The notes: generated from the sequence alone by a model not told the origin. DNA of 64,000 nucleotides from Streptacidiphilus sp. 4-A2 (GCA_014284505.1 JAAFYY010000001.1:6249845-6313844); one strand, 5' to 3'; shown: positions 9,101 to 18,663, numbered from the stretch's first letter. Numbers and translations: made by a program.

Positions 9101-9337
9101 TCAGCCGAGCAGGTCGTCGAACTCCCCGAGGTCCAACCCGCCCTTGAACGCCGCCTTCTCCCCCGCGTCGAACGCCAGGAACCCACGCTCAGGATTCTTC
9201 GAATCCCGTACGGCGAACCCGCCGTTGGGCAGCGGCGCCAACTCGACACAGTTGGAGTCGTTGCCCGTGAGACTACTCATGCGCCAGTCAAGAGTTCCGG
9301 GGTCGACGCTGTAGAGATCGGTCTTCTTGTCCATCAC
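9101..9337 (-). CDS. DUF397 protein
   Basis: A 78-residue protein with LDWRMSSLTGNDSNCVELAPLPNGGFAVRDSKNP, the full DUF397 consensus (SSxSxxxxxCVEVA...VAVRDSKxP). DUF397 proteins are encoded next to WhiJ-like HTH/DUF5753 regulators throughout Streptomyces and are thought to modulate them. Its ATG overlaps the stop of the regulator upstream (ATGA, 9334-9337), so the two are translated together. Confidence 0.93.
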   Translation of the reverse strand: MMDKKTDLYSVDPGTLDWRMSSLTGNDSNCVELAPLPNGGFAVRDSKNPERGFLAFDAGEKAAFKGGLDLGEFDDLLG

Positions 9338-10203
9338 AGGGGGCCTTCCACGATGATGCGGTCAATGAGATCAGCACTTGCCTCCGGAGGAAGTGCTGCC
9401 GCCTGAATGCGGGCGAAGAGGCGATTGAGTCTGCGCAGCTCCGTCGGCCCGTCCTTGCGAACGCTACCCATCACCGTTTCCACAAAGGCAACATCTGGGT
9501 CGTCCTCGCCTGCGAACTCGAAGACACTGTAGGAGCCCGTCTGAGTGGCATTGGCTCCCGCAGCAAAGGGGACTACGCGCAGGTCGACATGCTCCAGGTC
9601 GCAGAGTGCACGCATATGCTTCAACTGAGCCAGCCAGGTCTCCGGTCCACCGATCTGGAAGCGCAGCACAGCCTCGGTGATGACGAACTCGCAGGCCAGG
9701 AGTGGAGCGGCCTGAATCCGGCGCTGCCGTCGCATCCTGACTTCGACCAGAACCTCAACCTGGTCAGGGCTGAGCACTGAAGAACCCACCGAGGTCAGTA
9801 CCTCGGCCACCGCTTCCGTCTGCGTCAATCCCGGCGGCAGCACGGTCTGATACTCACGAACCTTGGTCGCTGCGGTCTCGAAGTCGATGAACTCGGCATA
9901 GGCAGAGCTGACAACGTCTCGATAGGGGGCGTACCACGGTGGCTTGCGACTGATGCCACGCTTCAACAACGCACGCAGGCGGGTCAGTTCGGAGCCCTTG
10001 ACCCGATAGAGGCGCATCAGGGTCTCGAAGTCGTCAGGCTGGCAGGCACGTTTGCCCGTCTCTATGCGGCTGACCAACGTGCTGTGACAACCGAGCTCCA
10101 CCGCCACATCCTCGGTGGTCAGGCTGTATTCGAGCCGAAGGTTGCGCAGCTCGCGACCGAGGGCTGTGCGCGCTGTGAGCTGAGTCTCCACAGCCCCTGC
10201 CAT
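9334..10203 (-). CDS. WhiJ-like regulator: HTH + DUF5753
   Basis: A 289-residue protein with an N-terminal XRE-type HTH (YSLTTEDVAVELGCHSTLVSRIETGKR, about residues 30-55) and a C-terminal DUF5753 domain (REYQTVLPPGLTQTEAV ... MRRQRRIQ ... FEFAGEDDPDVAFVET). WhiJ/AbaA-like proteins of this type control development and antibiotic production in S. coelicolor, each with its own DUF397 partner. Intact frame, normal length. The gene diverges from the small gene at 10495. Confidence 0.92.
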   Translation of the reverse strand: MAGAVETQLTARTALGRELRNLRLEYSLTTEDVAVELGCHSTLVSRIETGKRACQPDDFETLMRLYRVKGSELTRLRALLKRGISRKPPWYAPYRDVVSSAYAEFIDFETAATKVREYQTVLPPGLTQTEAVAEVLTSVGSSVLSPDQVEVLVEVRMRRQRRIQAAPLLACEFVITEAVLRFQIGGPETWLAQLKHMRALCDLEHVDLRVVPFAAGANATQTGSYSVFEFAGEDDPDVAFVETVMGSVRKDGPTELRRLNRLFARIQAAALPPEASADLIDRIIVEGPL

Positions 10204-10494
10204 TTCCCCTCCTCCAGTTGGCTCACTGTGCAGCGAGGCTACATCAGGTGGCGTGCGTTCGAGCAGGTCCGAGCGCCTGACTGATCGTTTGGCATCCTTC
10301 CAAAATGATTCCTTGACGCAGACGGGAAGTTAGGTGGATGCTGTTGCAGCAGAGACAGAGAGTGATCTTCTGATTGCTCAGCGCAAGGAGATAAGCCATG
10401 CCCATGTCCTTATCGCTGGTCACACCCGGTTTGCCGCAGCTCGACTCCCGCTTCGAGCAGGCCACGCATCCCACGCTCCGCCACGGGGTTTCGC
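10204..10494. other. Divergent intergenic region of the WhiJ-like regulator
   Basis: 291 bp of lower GC (around 10290-10390) between divergent genes, so probably containing both promoters. A TTGACG occurs at 10313-10318. I cannot place the start sites and see no repeat or RNA. Confidence 0.5.
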
Positions 10495-10732
10495 ATGCCG
10501 CGTGTGAAGATTCCACCGCCGCCCGCAGTGGGAACACTCGTTCTGGATACGAGCACCAGACGGATCGGCGTGGTGATGGACGTGCTCGGCACCGCTGTCT
10601 ACCTTCGGCCGCCGGGGGCGGGTGGAATGGACGGCATTGCCGGAGGAGTTGGAGCCGGCCGATCCGTACGACCGGATTCGGGCGGCGGTGCGTGAGGTCA
10701 ACGCCAACGGCAAGTACCGGCGGTGCCCATGA
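10495..10732 (+). CDS. Small conserved actinobacterial protein, frameshifted
   Basis: Reads MPRVKIPPPPAVGTLVLD, then TRRIGVVMDVLGTAVYLRPPG, and after a frame change near 10615 continues GVEWTALPEELEPADPYDRIRAAVREVN to the stop at 10732. Proteins of this pattern (about 78 residues, SH3-like barrel by appearance) sit next to DUF397/HTH genes or other small genes in Streptomyces. Function unknown. The stop overlaps the start of the next small gene (ATGA). Confidence 0.65.
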
Positions 10733-10956
10733 GCAGCGGTGGGCGGCGGCGCAGATCCGGGGCCTGCTACGACGACAACTACCCGGAGATGCACGCGGTT
10801 TGCTCCGGGCGGACCAGTTACCAGGCCGGGCCGTTCTGTAGTCCGGAGGAGTTCGAGTGCAGTTGCCGGTGCCACACGCCCGAGGGTGCGCATCTGCGCC
10901 GAACGGCGGGCCCGGACCGGCCTGCTCAGCCCACCTCGCCCAGCCAGTCGCGATAG
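10729..10956 (+). CDS. Small cysteine-rich hypothetical protein
   Basis: 75 residues starting MSSGGRRRRSGACYDDNYPE and containing six cysteines, four of them in a C-x5-C-x1-C-x1-C-like cluster (FCSPEEFECSCRCH). Start by ATGA overlap with the gene before it. The last 30 bp overlap the convergent DUF402 gene, which suggests that the true end may be a little earlier and that a base is missing. No function known; the cysteine cluster hints at metal binding. Confidence 0.45.
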   Translation: MSSGGRRRRSGACYDDNYPEMHAVCSGRTSYQAGPFCSPEEFECSCRCHTPEGAHLRRTAGPDRPAQPTSPSQSR

Positions 10957-11488
10957 CGGGTCGCGAAGGGCTCCGCGCCCGCGCGAAGGGCGCCGGTCAG
11001 CCACTCGGCGGCGGCCTCCGCCTCGCTGATGACCTGCGGCGGGTAGTTGTAGCGGCGCTGGTGCTCGGCGAACTCGTCCTCGTCGTCGACGAATACCGAA
11101 GCGTCCTCGCGCAACCGGCAGACGTCCAGGTCCAGGTCCACCGTGTTCACTTCGCCCGGATGCGGCCAGTGGGCGGGGGTGGTGATGTCGCAGTACACGT
11201 CCAGCCTGGAGGAGTGCTCCAGGAACAGGGCGGTCCACCAAGTGTTGCGGGGAAGAGCATGACCCGCCGCTGGTCGGTCGTGTAGACCTTCGGCTTCTTG
11301 CCCTTGCCGTAGACCGTCCCGGCCGGCTCGCCGAGCCAGACCCCGTGCTCGTCCTCACCCAGCCACACCATCGAGTGGTACCAGTGCAGGCTGCCGTCGA
11401 ACTTGCGCACCACTACCTGAATGCCCCTGTCCCCATGCCCGGAGACTACGGTCTGGTCGCCGGGGCCGTGAACCCCCAGCCCCGGCAC
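10926..11488 (-). CDS. DUF402 domain protein, frameshifted
   Basis: The N-terminal part shows VVVRKFDGSLHWYHSMVWLGEDEHGVWLG and KPKVYTTDQRRVMLFP, and after a frame change near 11247 the C-terminal part shows TPAHWPHPGEVNTVDLDLDVCRL and DEDEFAEHQRRYNYPPQVISEA. The aspartate-rich DLDLDV plus DEDEF is the metal site of DUF402 proteins, some of which are nucleoside di/triphosphatases. Start uncertain: ATG 11488 is the farthest; a GTG just before VVRKFDG is also possible. Confidence 0.75.
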
Positions 11489-11610
11489 CGGCCGAAAGGT
11501 TCCCGACTGCCCCGGTATTTCCGGTCCACGACAGGCCCCCGGTCTACCATCGGCGGCGGGACCGATCCAGTGCGCAGTTCCGGCGTACCGAGGCGGAGCG
11601 GGCCGACCGG

Positions 11611-11949
11611 ATGTTCCCGTGGAAGGGGTGTTACCCGCAGGCGGGATTCCGGACGGTCGGAATCTGCGCGCGAGGGCGGAAGAATCCGATGTACGTCCAT
11701 GTCACGGACGGGCAATGGGCCTTCGATTTCGGCGGCCGGACGCCCGCGGACGAGCTCCTGACCGTCACCCGTGCCGCCGAGTCGGAGGCCGACCACCAGC
11801 AGATTTCCGACGGAACCGACCTGCCCGCCCTCGGCCGCGACTACTACTACCGCGACCGGCCCTTCTTCGCATTCGATCCCTGGAATCGTGCCCTCCGGTA
11901 CATCGCGCAGTTCCCCACCCCCGAAGAACATCACGCGTCACTGCTCTAG
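11611..11949 (+). CDS. Hypothetical protein
   Basis: Up to 112 residues; the part from the ATG at 11689 (MYVHVTDGQWAFDFGGRTPADELL) looks like a folded acidic protein, while residues 1-26 look less convincing. It continues DYYYRDRPFFAFDPWNRALRYIAQFPTPEEH. No domain recognised. It precedes the ftsX-like gene by 38 bp in the same direction. Confidence 0.45.
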   Translation: MFPWKGCYPQAGFRTVGICARGRKNPMYVHVTDGQWAFDFGGRTPADELLTVTRAAESEADHQQISDGTDLPALGRDYYYRDRPFFAFDPWNRALRYIAQFPTPEEHHASLL

Positions 11950-11987
11950 GGTTGGCCGCCATTGCCAGCAGCCGACGACAGGAAATC

Positions 11988-12905
11988 ATGCGCGCACAAT
12001 TCGTGATATCGGAAACTCTGACCGGATTGCGGCGGAACATGACGATGACGGTGGCGGTGATCATCAGCGTCGCCATGTCACTGGCGCTCGCCGGGGCCGC
12101 ACTGCTGCTGCGGGACCAGGTCGACGTCATGCAGGGCTACTGGGCCGCCCGGGTCGAGGTGAGCGTCTACTTCTGCACCAAGGACGACTCCCTCAACAAC
12201 AAGCTCTCCGCCTGCGCGTCCGGCCCGGCGACCCAGGGGCAGGAGAACGCGGTACTCCGGCAACTGGAGCAGACCAACCTGATCGAGAAGGTCTACACGG
12301 AGACCCCGGAGCAGGAGATCGCCTCCTACAAGCAGCAGGACGCCAACTCCCCCGACATCAGCTTCGCGTCGACCGACGCCTTCAACGGAGACCTCCAGAT
12401 CAAGCTGAAGAACCCGACGCAGTACCTGTCGATCATCGAGATCGCCAACGGGCAACCGGGGGTCGGCTACGCGGAGGACGACAGCCAAGTGCTGAAGCCG
12501 CTGTTCCGACTGCTGGACGGCGCCCAGGTACTGGCGCTGTCGGTGATGGTGATCATGCTCGCGGTGACCACCCTGCTGATCGTCAACACCGTTCGCATCT
12601 CGGCCTTCAGCCGCAAGCGGGAGACGGGCATCAAACGGCTGGTGGGCGCGTCCAACTACTCGGTGCAGTTCCCGTTCATCGCCGAGGCGGCACTGGCCGG
12701 GATCATCGGCGCGGTGCTGGCCTCCGGCATGCTGGCCCTGGTCAAATACCTGATGATTGATCAATTTCTGGCGCCCACAGTCGATGTGATCACCTTCATC
12801 GGCTGGGGTCCGGTGTTCCAGGCGATGCCGCTGATGCTGATCCTCGGCGTGGGCATGTCCGGCATCGCCGCCTTTGTCACCCTGCGGAAGTACCTCCAGG
12901 TCTGA
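11988..12905 (+). CDS. FtsX-like membrane protein without a neighbouring FtsE
   Basis: A 305-residue FtsX-type permease: first membrane helix at about residues 18-42 (MTVAVIISVAMSLALAGAALLL), a large outer domain with two cysteines (YFCTKDDS ... SACASG), then three helices including RKRETGIKRLVGASNYSVQFPFI, the conserved cytoplasmic signature. FtsX with its ATPase FtsE controls peptidoglycan hydrolases at division. The family's ftsE partner normally sits directly upstream; none is here, so this is a second, orphan copy. ATG at 11988 follows ACAGGAAA. The next genes in the same direction encode a FUSC-like protein and a kinase-like protein. Confidence 0.88.
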   Translation: MRAQFVISETLTGLRRNMTMTVAVIISVAMSLALAGAALLLRDQVDVMQGYWAARVEVSVYFCTKDDSLNNKLSACASGPATQGQENAVLRQLEQTNLIEKVYTETPEQEIASYKQQDANSPDISFASTDAFNGDLQIKLKNPTQYLSIIEIANGQPGVGYAEDDSQVLKPLFRLLDGAQVLALSVMVIMLAVTTLLIVNTVRISAFSRKRETGIKRLVGASNYSVQFPFIAEAALAGIIGAVLASGMLALVKYLMIDQFLAPTVDVITFIGWGPVFQAMPLMLILGVGMSGIAAFVTLRKYLQV

Positions 12906-13012
12906 CCCGGACCGACCTTGCCCCCGAACGGTGAACGGGGTGCCAACGGCCGGGCCAAAGGCACCGTGGGTGGGTACGGCGTTGGCCGGACCGACACCGC
13001 ACGGGAGAAGCC

Positions 13013-14156
13013 TTGGGCGCAGCAGACCGTTCCGGCTCGACCGCGCCGCCGACCGGCGGAGCGGGCCCGCCGAGCGGGGTGCCCGGGCCTCGGCCTGTGG
13101 GCGGGGGCGCGCATCGGGCACCGGCGGTCGTCTGGTCCTGGCCGGCCGCCGGGCGCGGGGTGCTGTTCGCCGTGCCGAGCTTCCTGGTCGCGCCGCACGA
13201 CCCCGGCCAGGGGCTGGCGCTGGCCCTCGGGGTACTGCCGGCCACGCTGGTCGGCCTGCCACCGACCAGGCGCGGACGGCTCACCATCCTGCTGCTGGGG
13301 CTGTGCGTGGGGCTGCCGATGGTGCTGGGCTCGGCGCTCACCCGGAGCGACTGGCTGGCCGTGCCGGGCGTCTTCGTGCTCGCGGTGGCGGCCGCGCAGC
13401 TCGCGGCCCGGCGCAGGCTCGGGCTGGTGGTGATGTCGCTGTGCCTGCCGATGGTGGGCGTGGGCCTGAGCTACCGCGACATCGCCCAGGCCGCCGGGTT
13501 CGCGCTGCTGATCCTCTGCGGCTCGGTCTACGCCTGGATGCTCGCGCTCGCCTGGCCGCAGCGGCCCACCCGGCCGCCCGGGCGGACCGGCCGGTGCTGA
13601 TGGACCGGCGGGTCGCGCTGGACTACGGTCTGCGCCTCGGCGAGTGCGGGGCGAGCGCGGCCGCCTGCGGGCTGTGGCTGGCGCCCACCCACCCGGGCTG
13701 GCCGGTCGCCGCCGCGCTGCTGGTGATGCGCCCGGCGCCCGACATGCAGCGGCTGCGCAGCGTCGGCCGGGTACTCGCGGTGCTCGGCGGGGGCGGCGCC
13801 GCGCTGCTGCTGCTCGGCGCGCACCCGCCGGGCTGGGGCTATGCGCTGATCTGCCTGGGGGTGCTCGCACTTGCCGCCGCCACCCAGGGCAGCCGCTGGT
13901 ATGTCACACCCGCCTACACCAGCCTCCTGGTACTGCTGCTGATGCTGCACGCCGATCCGGCGCAGGCCCACGGCCGCTTCAACGAGCGGGTCACCGCCAC
14001 GCTGGCCGGGGTCGCCCTGGCGTACCTCTTCGGGCTGCTGCTGCCCGGGTGGGCGAGCGCCGCCGGGCCCGGCGGCCTGCGGCTGCTACCGGGACGCTGC
14101 GCCGCCCGTACAGTGACTCCCTCAGGCAGCGTCTGGGGGAGGCCGGAGCCCGGTGA
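13013..14156 (+). CDS. FUSC-like multi-pass membrane protein, two frameshifts
   Basis: Two blocks of about five membrane helices each: block one starts FAVPSFLVAPHDPGQGLALALGVLPA and block two LGECGASAAACGLWLAPTHPGWPVAAALLVMRP, separated by a hydrophilic linker, as in FUSC/aromatic-acid-exporter family proteins. Frame is lost near 13580 and again near 14070; the second shift leads to the tail TLRRPYSDSLRQRLGEAGAR and a stop at 14156 that overlaps the next start (GTGA, 14153-14156). That overlap is why I choose this end. The substrate is unknown. Confidence 0.75.
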
Positions 14157-15279
14157 ATTCGAACAAAGACACGACCATGCTCACCGAGGACCGGTCCCGG
14201 TCCGCGCGACTCGCCCGCTTCGGCGCCGTCTCCGGGGCCCTGGCGCAGCTCAGCGACCTGCGGCTGCGGGCGCTCGTGGACTCGGCCCCGGCCCTGGGCA
14301 CCGGGATCGGCGGCCGCTCGGCGCGGCTGGAGGTCGACGGCACGCCGGTCTTTGTGAAGCAGGTCCCGCTGACCGATCTGGAACGGCGGCCGGAAAACCT
14401 GCACTCCACCGCGAACCTCTTCCGGATCCCCACCTTCTGCCAGTACGGCATCGGCCAGGGCGGCATCGGCAGCCCCGGCTTCGGTGCCTGGCGTGAGCTG
14501 GCCGCGCATGCGCTGACCACCGGCTGGGTGCTGGGCGGCGAGAGCCCGCTGTTCCCGGTGATGTACCACTGGCGGGTGCTGCCGAACACGCCGCCGTCGC
14601 TCCCGGAGGAGCTGGCCGACGTGGACCTGGCGGTCGCCAGCTGGGAGGGCTCGACCGCCGTCCGCGAGCGGATCGAGGCCATCGCGGAATCCACGGCCAG
14701 CCTGGTGCTGTTCCTGGAGCTGCTGCCGTGGACGCTGCACAACTGGCTGACCGAGCGGATGGCCGAGGGCGGCGCGGCAGCGGAGGCCGCCTGCCTCCTG
14801 GCCGAGCGGGGCCTGGCCGCAGGGACGGCCGCGATGAACTCCCGGGGCCTGCTGCACTTCGACGGCCACTCCCAGAACGTGCTCACCGACGGCGTACAGC
14901 TGTACTTCACCGACTTCGGGCTGGCCACGCACAGCCGGTTCGAGCACACCGAGGCCGAGGCCGCCTTCGTCCGGGAGCACCGCGACTACGACCGCTGCTA
15001 CACCAGGACCCACCTGGCCCGCTGGCTGGCCTGCGACGTGCACGGGGTGCGCGGACGGAGAGCGACGCGCTGCTGCGCGCCTGCGCGCAGGGAACCCCGC
15101 TCCCGGACGGGGGTCCGGCGGCCGCCAGGGAGATCATCATGCGGAACGCACCGGTCGCGGACGTCATGAGCGGGTTCTTCCGCGAACTCACGCAGCGGAG
15201 CCGGACCGCCCCCTATCCGGCCGAGGCACTCCGAGCGCTCGCCGAGCCGGATCTCGTCGCCGCCGGGCCGGGCCGCTGA
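14153..15279 (+). CDS. Kinase-like protein (protein-kinase/APH fold), frameshifted
   Basis: A protein of about 375 residues with kinase landmarks: VFVKQVPLTDLE (candidate ATP-binding Lys), LLHFDGHSQNVLTDG (catalytic loop, HxDxxxxN) and FTDFGLATHS (DFG-type metal motif). The lobe before the catalytic loop (SLVLFLELLPWTLHNWLTERM) also fits. It is not a canonical Hanks kinase because the first lobe is divergent and no glycine-rich loop is obvious. Frame changes near 15052; the remaining part reads TESDALLRACAQGTPLP to a stop at 15279. It overlaps the FUSC-like gene by 4 bp. Target unknown. Confidence 0.72.
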
Positions 15280-15297
15280 CCGCCCCCCGCCGCGCCC

Positions 15298-15355
15298 GCC
15301 CTTCGCACTCGCCCTTCGCACTCACTCGCCGCACTCACTCGCCGCACTCACTCGG
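15298..15355 (+). repeat. Short tandem repeats after the kinase-like gene
   Basis: GCCCTTCGCACTC occurs twice (15298-15323, sharing its end with the next array), followed by three copies of GCACTCACTCGCC (15318-15355). No dyad or spacer structure, so not CRISPR. Confidence 0.85.
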
Positions 15356-15499
15356 AGAGGCGAATCCGCTGGTCCGGCGGGGTGCCGGGCCGGAGCTGAC
15401 GCAATACCGGTAAGTCCTCACCGGCCCGGTACCGCATGCCCGATCATGGCTGTGCGTACCCCCGTACGGAAGCACTGGTTTCCATAAGCCACACTTGTT

Positions 15500-15513
15500 G
15501 TGATTGATCGCAC
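15500..15513. promoter_or_regulatory. Candidate Crp operator upstream of crp
   Basis: GTGATTGATCGCAC has GTG and CAC half-sites separated by 8 bases and matches the Streptomyces Crp consensus (GTG-N6-GNCAC) with one mismatch. It lies 65 bp before the crp start, so autoregulation is plausible. Confidence 0.45.
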
Positions 15514-15577
15514 TGTTTCCCGGTCGGGCATGATGGGGATCGCACCTCAAGCCTGCACGGCCGACAAGGAGGACCGA

Positions 15578-16252
15578 GTGGACGACGTACTGCGGCGTGC
15601 CCCGCTCTTCACCGCACTGGACGACGAGCAGGCTGCCGAGCTGCGTGCCTCCATGACGGAGACCACGCTCGCGCGAGGTGAGTCCCTGTTCCACGAGGGT
15701 GACCCGGGCGACCGCCTCTACGTCATCGTCGAGGGCAAGGTGAAGCTGCACCGCACCTCCCCCGATGGACGCGAGAACATGCTCGCCGTCGTCGGCCCCA
15801 GCGAGATGATCGGCGAGCTGTCGCTGTTCGATCCCGGACCGCGCACCGCCACCGCCTCGGCGCTGACCGAGGTCAAGCTGCTCGGCCTGGGCCACGGGGA
15901 TCTCCAGCCCTGGCTGATGACCCGCCCCGAGGTCGCCATCTCGCTGCTGCGGGCCATCGCCCGCCGGATGCGCCGGACCAACGACGTGATGTCCGACCTG
16001 GTCTTCTCCGACGTCCCCGGCCGCGTGGCCAAGGCGCTGCTGGACCTCTCCCGCCGCTTCGGCGTGCCCTCGGACGAGGGCATCCACGTGGTGCACGACC
16101 TCACCCAGGAGGAACTGGCGCAGCTGGTCGGCGCCTCCCGGGAGACCGTGAACAAGGCGCTGGCGGACTTCGCCGGGCGCGGCTGGCTCCGGCTGGAGGC
16201 CCGCGCGGTGATCCTGCTGGACGTCGAGCGACTCGCGCGCCGCTCGCGCTGA
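15578..16252 (+). CDS. crp: Cyclic-AMP receptor protein Crp
   Basis: A 224-residue CRP/FNR-family regulator, the same length as the S. coelicolor protein. Start is GTG 15578 after AAGGAGGA, giving MDDVLRRAPLFTALDDEQAAEL. The cyclic-nucleotide domain holds GDPGDRLYVIVEGKVKLHRT and the phosphate-binding cassette GELSLFDPGPRTATASA; the C-terminal winged helix has TQEELAQLVGASRETVNKALADF. Crp controls germination, early growth and antibiotic precursor supply in Streptomyces. Complete and intact. Confidence 0.95.
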   Translation: MDDVLRRAPLFTALDDEQAAELRASMTETTLARGESLFHEGDPGDRLYVIVEGKVKLHRTSPDGRENMLAVVGPSEMIGELSLFDPGPRTATASALTEVKLLGLGHGDLQPWLMTRPEVAISLLRAIARRMRRTNDVMSDLVFSDVPGRVAKALLDLSRRFGVPSDEGIHVVHDLTQEELAQLVGASRETVNKALADFAGRGWLRLEARAVILLDVERLARRSR

Positions 16253-16261
16253 CGCACCGCC

Positions 16262-16323
16262 GACCGGCCGGGTGACCGGCCGACACGTTGCTGACCGGCC
16301 GGGCGACCGGCTGACGCATTGCT
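16262..16323 (+). repeat. Two copies of a 31-bp tandem repeat
   Basis: Units start GACCGGCCGGGTGACCGGCC and end CATTGCT/CGTTGCT (16262-16292 and 16293-16323), between the crp stop and its terminator. Confidence 0.85.
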
Positions 16324-16329
16324 GACTGG

Positions 16330-16357
16330 AGGGGTACGGCCATCGGGCCGTACCCCT
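16330..16357. terminator. Bidirectional terminator between crp and the MBL gene
   Basis: AGGGGTACGGCC (16330-16341) pairs perfectly with GGCCGTACCCCT (16346-16357) over a 4-base loop between two convergent genes. Confidence 0.85.
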
Positions 16358-16398
16358 CAGTCGTTCGAGTGACCGGCCGAGGTCACCGGCGGGGCCGG

Positions 16399-17192
16399 TC
16401 AGATCAGCCCGTGCTCCGAGAGGTACTCCAGCTGGGCCCGGACCGACCACTCGGCGGCCGGCCACAGCATCGGATCGACGTCCGCGTAGACGTGGGCGAC
16501 GACCTCGGCCGGGGAGCGCAGCCCCTGCTCCACCGCCGTCTCCACCTGGGCCAGCCGCGAGGCGCGGTGGGCCAGGTAGTACTCGACCGTGCCGAGGGCG
16601 TCCGACAGCACCGGGCCGTGACCCGGCAGCACCGTGCGCACGCCGTGCTCGGCGGCCAGGGCGCGCAGCCGCCGCAGCGAGTCCAGGTAGTCCCCCAGCC
16701 GGCCGTCCGGGTGCGCCACCACCGTCGTACCGCGTCCGAGCACGGTGTCACCGGTGAGCACCGCGCCGTCGGCGGGCAGCTGGAAGCTCAGCGAGTCGGA
16801 GGTGTGGCCGGGGTCCCGACGACCCGCAGCTCCAGGCCGCCGACCTCCAGCACCTCGCCGTGGCGCAGTCCCTCCTCGCCCAGCCGCAGCGCCGGGTCCA
16901 GCGCGCGCACCCCGCTGCCGGACAGCTCCGCGAAGCGGGCGGCGCCCTCGGCGTGGTCCGCGTGGCCGTGGGTCAGCAGGGTCATCGCGACCCGTCGGCC
17001 CTGGCCGGTGACCTGCTCCAGCACCGCGCGCAGATGGCCCTCGTCCAGCGGGCCCGGGTCCACCACCACCGCCAGCCCGGAGCCCGGCTCGGCCAGCACC
17101 CAGGTGTTGGTGCCGTCCAGGGTCATCGGGGAGGCGTTGGGCGCCAGTACGCAGAAGGCCCGCTCGGTCGCCTGACCGGCGATGCCGCTCAC
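16399..17192 (-). CDS. MBL-fold metallo-hydrolase, frameshifted
   Basis: Starts at GTG 17192 (MSGIAGQATERAFCVLAPN). The metallo-beta-lactamase metal motif is TLLTHGHADHAEG, the next metal ligand lies in GDTVLGRG and the last His in VLPGHGPVL. The frame is lost near 16808, between VVGTP and GHTSDSLSFQLP, where a third metal His is expected. The order Nudix-MBL on one transcript, convergent to crp, is what I remember from Streptomyces chromosomes. Start overlaps the Nudix stop (GTGA). Similar to the LACTB2/RNase-Z-like group; substrate unknown. Confidence 0.88.
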
Positions 17193-18092
17193 CGGGAGAC
17201 CTCCGGCGCCCCGCCGGAGGCCATGGTCAGCTCCGGATGGCCGGGCCAGGTTACCGACAGCGCGCCGTCGGGGCGATCTCCGCCCGGGCCAGGATCGGCG
17301 ACACCGTCCGCCCGGCGGCCGCCGCCAGGGCCTGCGCGGGGCTGGCGTAGGGGCTGAGCTCGCGCAGGGTGGTGCGCGTGGGCGGAAGCATCAGGAACTC
17401 GCCGCTGTCGGCCAGCCGCACCGCCTCCGCCGGGGTCATCCAGGCCACCCGGTCGGCCTCACCCGGGACCTCGGCGGTGCGCTGCCCCTGCGGCAGCACC
17501 GCGACAAAGAACCAGGTGTCGTAGCGGCGCTCCTCGAACTCCGGGGTGATCCAGCGCGCCCAGGCCCCGAGCAGGTCGCTGCGGAGCACCAGTCCGCGCT
17601 CGGCCAGGAACTCGGCGAAGGACAGCCGGTGCCCCTCCAGCGCGGCCCTGGCCGTCCGCCACTCCTCGCCGCTGACGTCCGCGACCACCGAGGAGGCGTC
17701 GGAGCCGGCGAGCAGCACCCCGGACTCCTCGAAGGTCTCCCGGACCGCCGCGCAGACCACCGCCCGCGCCGTCGCCGGCGGGCAGCCGAGCCGCCGCGCC
17801 CACTCCTCGGGCCGGGCCCGGCCCAGCCGACGGCCGCGAGGGCGTCCTCGGCGCCGTCCCGGGGGTCCACCCCGCCACCCGGATAGGCGTACATGCCCCC
17901 GGCGAAGGCCATTGTGGCGCGCCGCCGCAGCAGATACGCCTGGGGCCCGCCGTCGTGCTCGCGCAGCAGCATCACCGTCGCCGCCAGCCGGGGCTGCACC
18001 GGCTCGATCTCACCCCGCGCCAGCGCCCCGATCCGCTCCGCCCAAGCGGGCGGCACCGACGCCCGCTGCCGTTCCGCCCGCTGATCGCCCAT
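17189..18092 (-). CDS. Nudix hydrolase, two frameshifts
   Basis: Starts MGDQRAERQRASVPPAWAER at 18092. The N-terminal domain has RRATMAFAGGMYAYPGGGVDPRD and, after a frame change near 17822, ARAVVCAAVRETFEESGVLLAG, the Nudix box (RExxEExG) with a long insertion before it. A second change near 17265 leads to the end DGALSVTWPGHPELTMASGG and a stop at 17189-17191, overlapping the MBL start. The large insertion resembles the Streptomyces Nudix/NUDT19-like group. Substrate unknown. Confidence 0.85.
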
Positions 18093-18196
18093 GGCCGGAT
18101 CGTACGGGCGCGCGGGCGCGAGTGAACGGATCCGGGGGAGCTGTGGCCGGGAACACCCGGCCTGTTCAGACTCACCCCGGCCGTTCGTTCACCCGG

Positions 18197-18663
18197 TCAG
18201 CCCGCGCTGACCCGCACCTGGATCTCGACCTCGACCGGCGCGTCCAGCGGCAGCACCGCGACGCCGACCGCGCTGCGCGCGTGCACCCCGGCGTCGCCGA
18301 GGACCTCGCCCAGCAGCTCGCTGGCGCCGTTGACGACGCCCGGCTGGCCGGTGAAGTCGGGGCGGAGGCGACAAAGCCGACCACCTTGACCACCCGCTCG
18401 ATCCGGTCCAGGTCACCGATCACGGACTTGACGGCGGCCAGGGCGTTCAGCGCGCAGATCCGCGCCTGGGCCTTGGCCTCCTCGGCGGTGACCTCGGCAC
18501 CGACCTTGCCGGTCAGGCTGAGCTTGCCGTTCACCATGGGCAGCTGGCCCGAGGTGAAGACGAACTCGCCGGACGCCACGGCCGGGACGTAGGAGGCCAG
18601 CGGCGGCACGACCTCGGGCAGGGTCAGCCCGAGTTCTGCCAGCTTGCTCTCGACCTTGCCCAT
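18197..18663 (-). CDS. RidA-family (Rid/YjgF/UK114) protein, frameshifted
   Basis: About 155 residues starting MGKVESKLAELGLTLPEVVPP. Shows SGEFVFTSGQLPMVNGKL and ALNALAAVKSVIGDLDRIERVVKVVGFVAS, then after a frame change near 18362 the end with AVLPLDAPVEVEIQVRVSAG. RidA proteins hydrolyse reactive enamines/imines from PLP enzymes; this one belongs to the longer branch, and the exact substrate is not clear. Start codon shares one base with the stop of the DUF4177 gene. Confidence 0.88.

Noticed and set aside
10398..10530. Possible gene starting MSLSLVTPGLPQLDSRFEQA
   Set aside because: No family signal, and it overlaps the better-supported small gene at 10495.
15298..15355. Short repeats that could suggest CRISPR
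   Set aside because: The units are contiguous tandem copies without unique spacers and there are no cas genes nearby.
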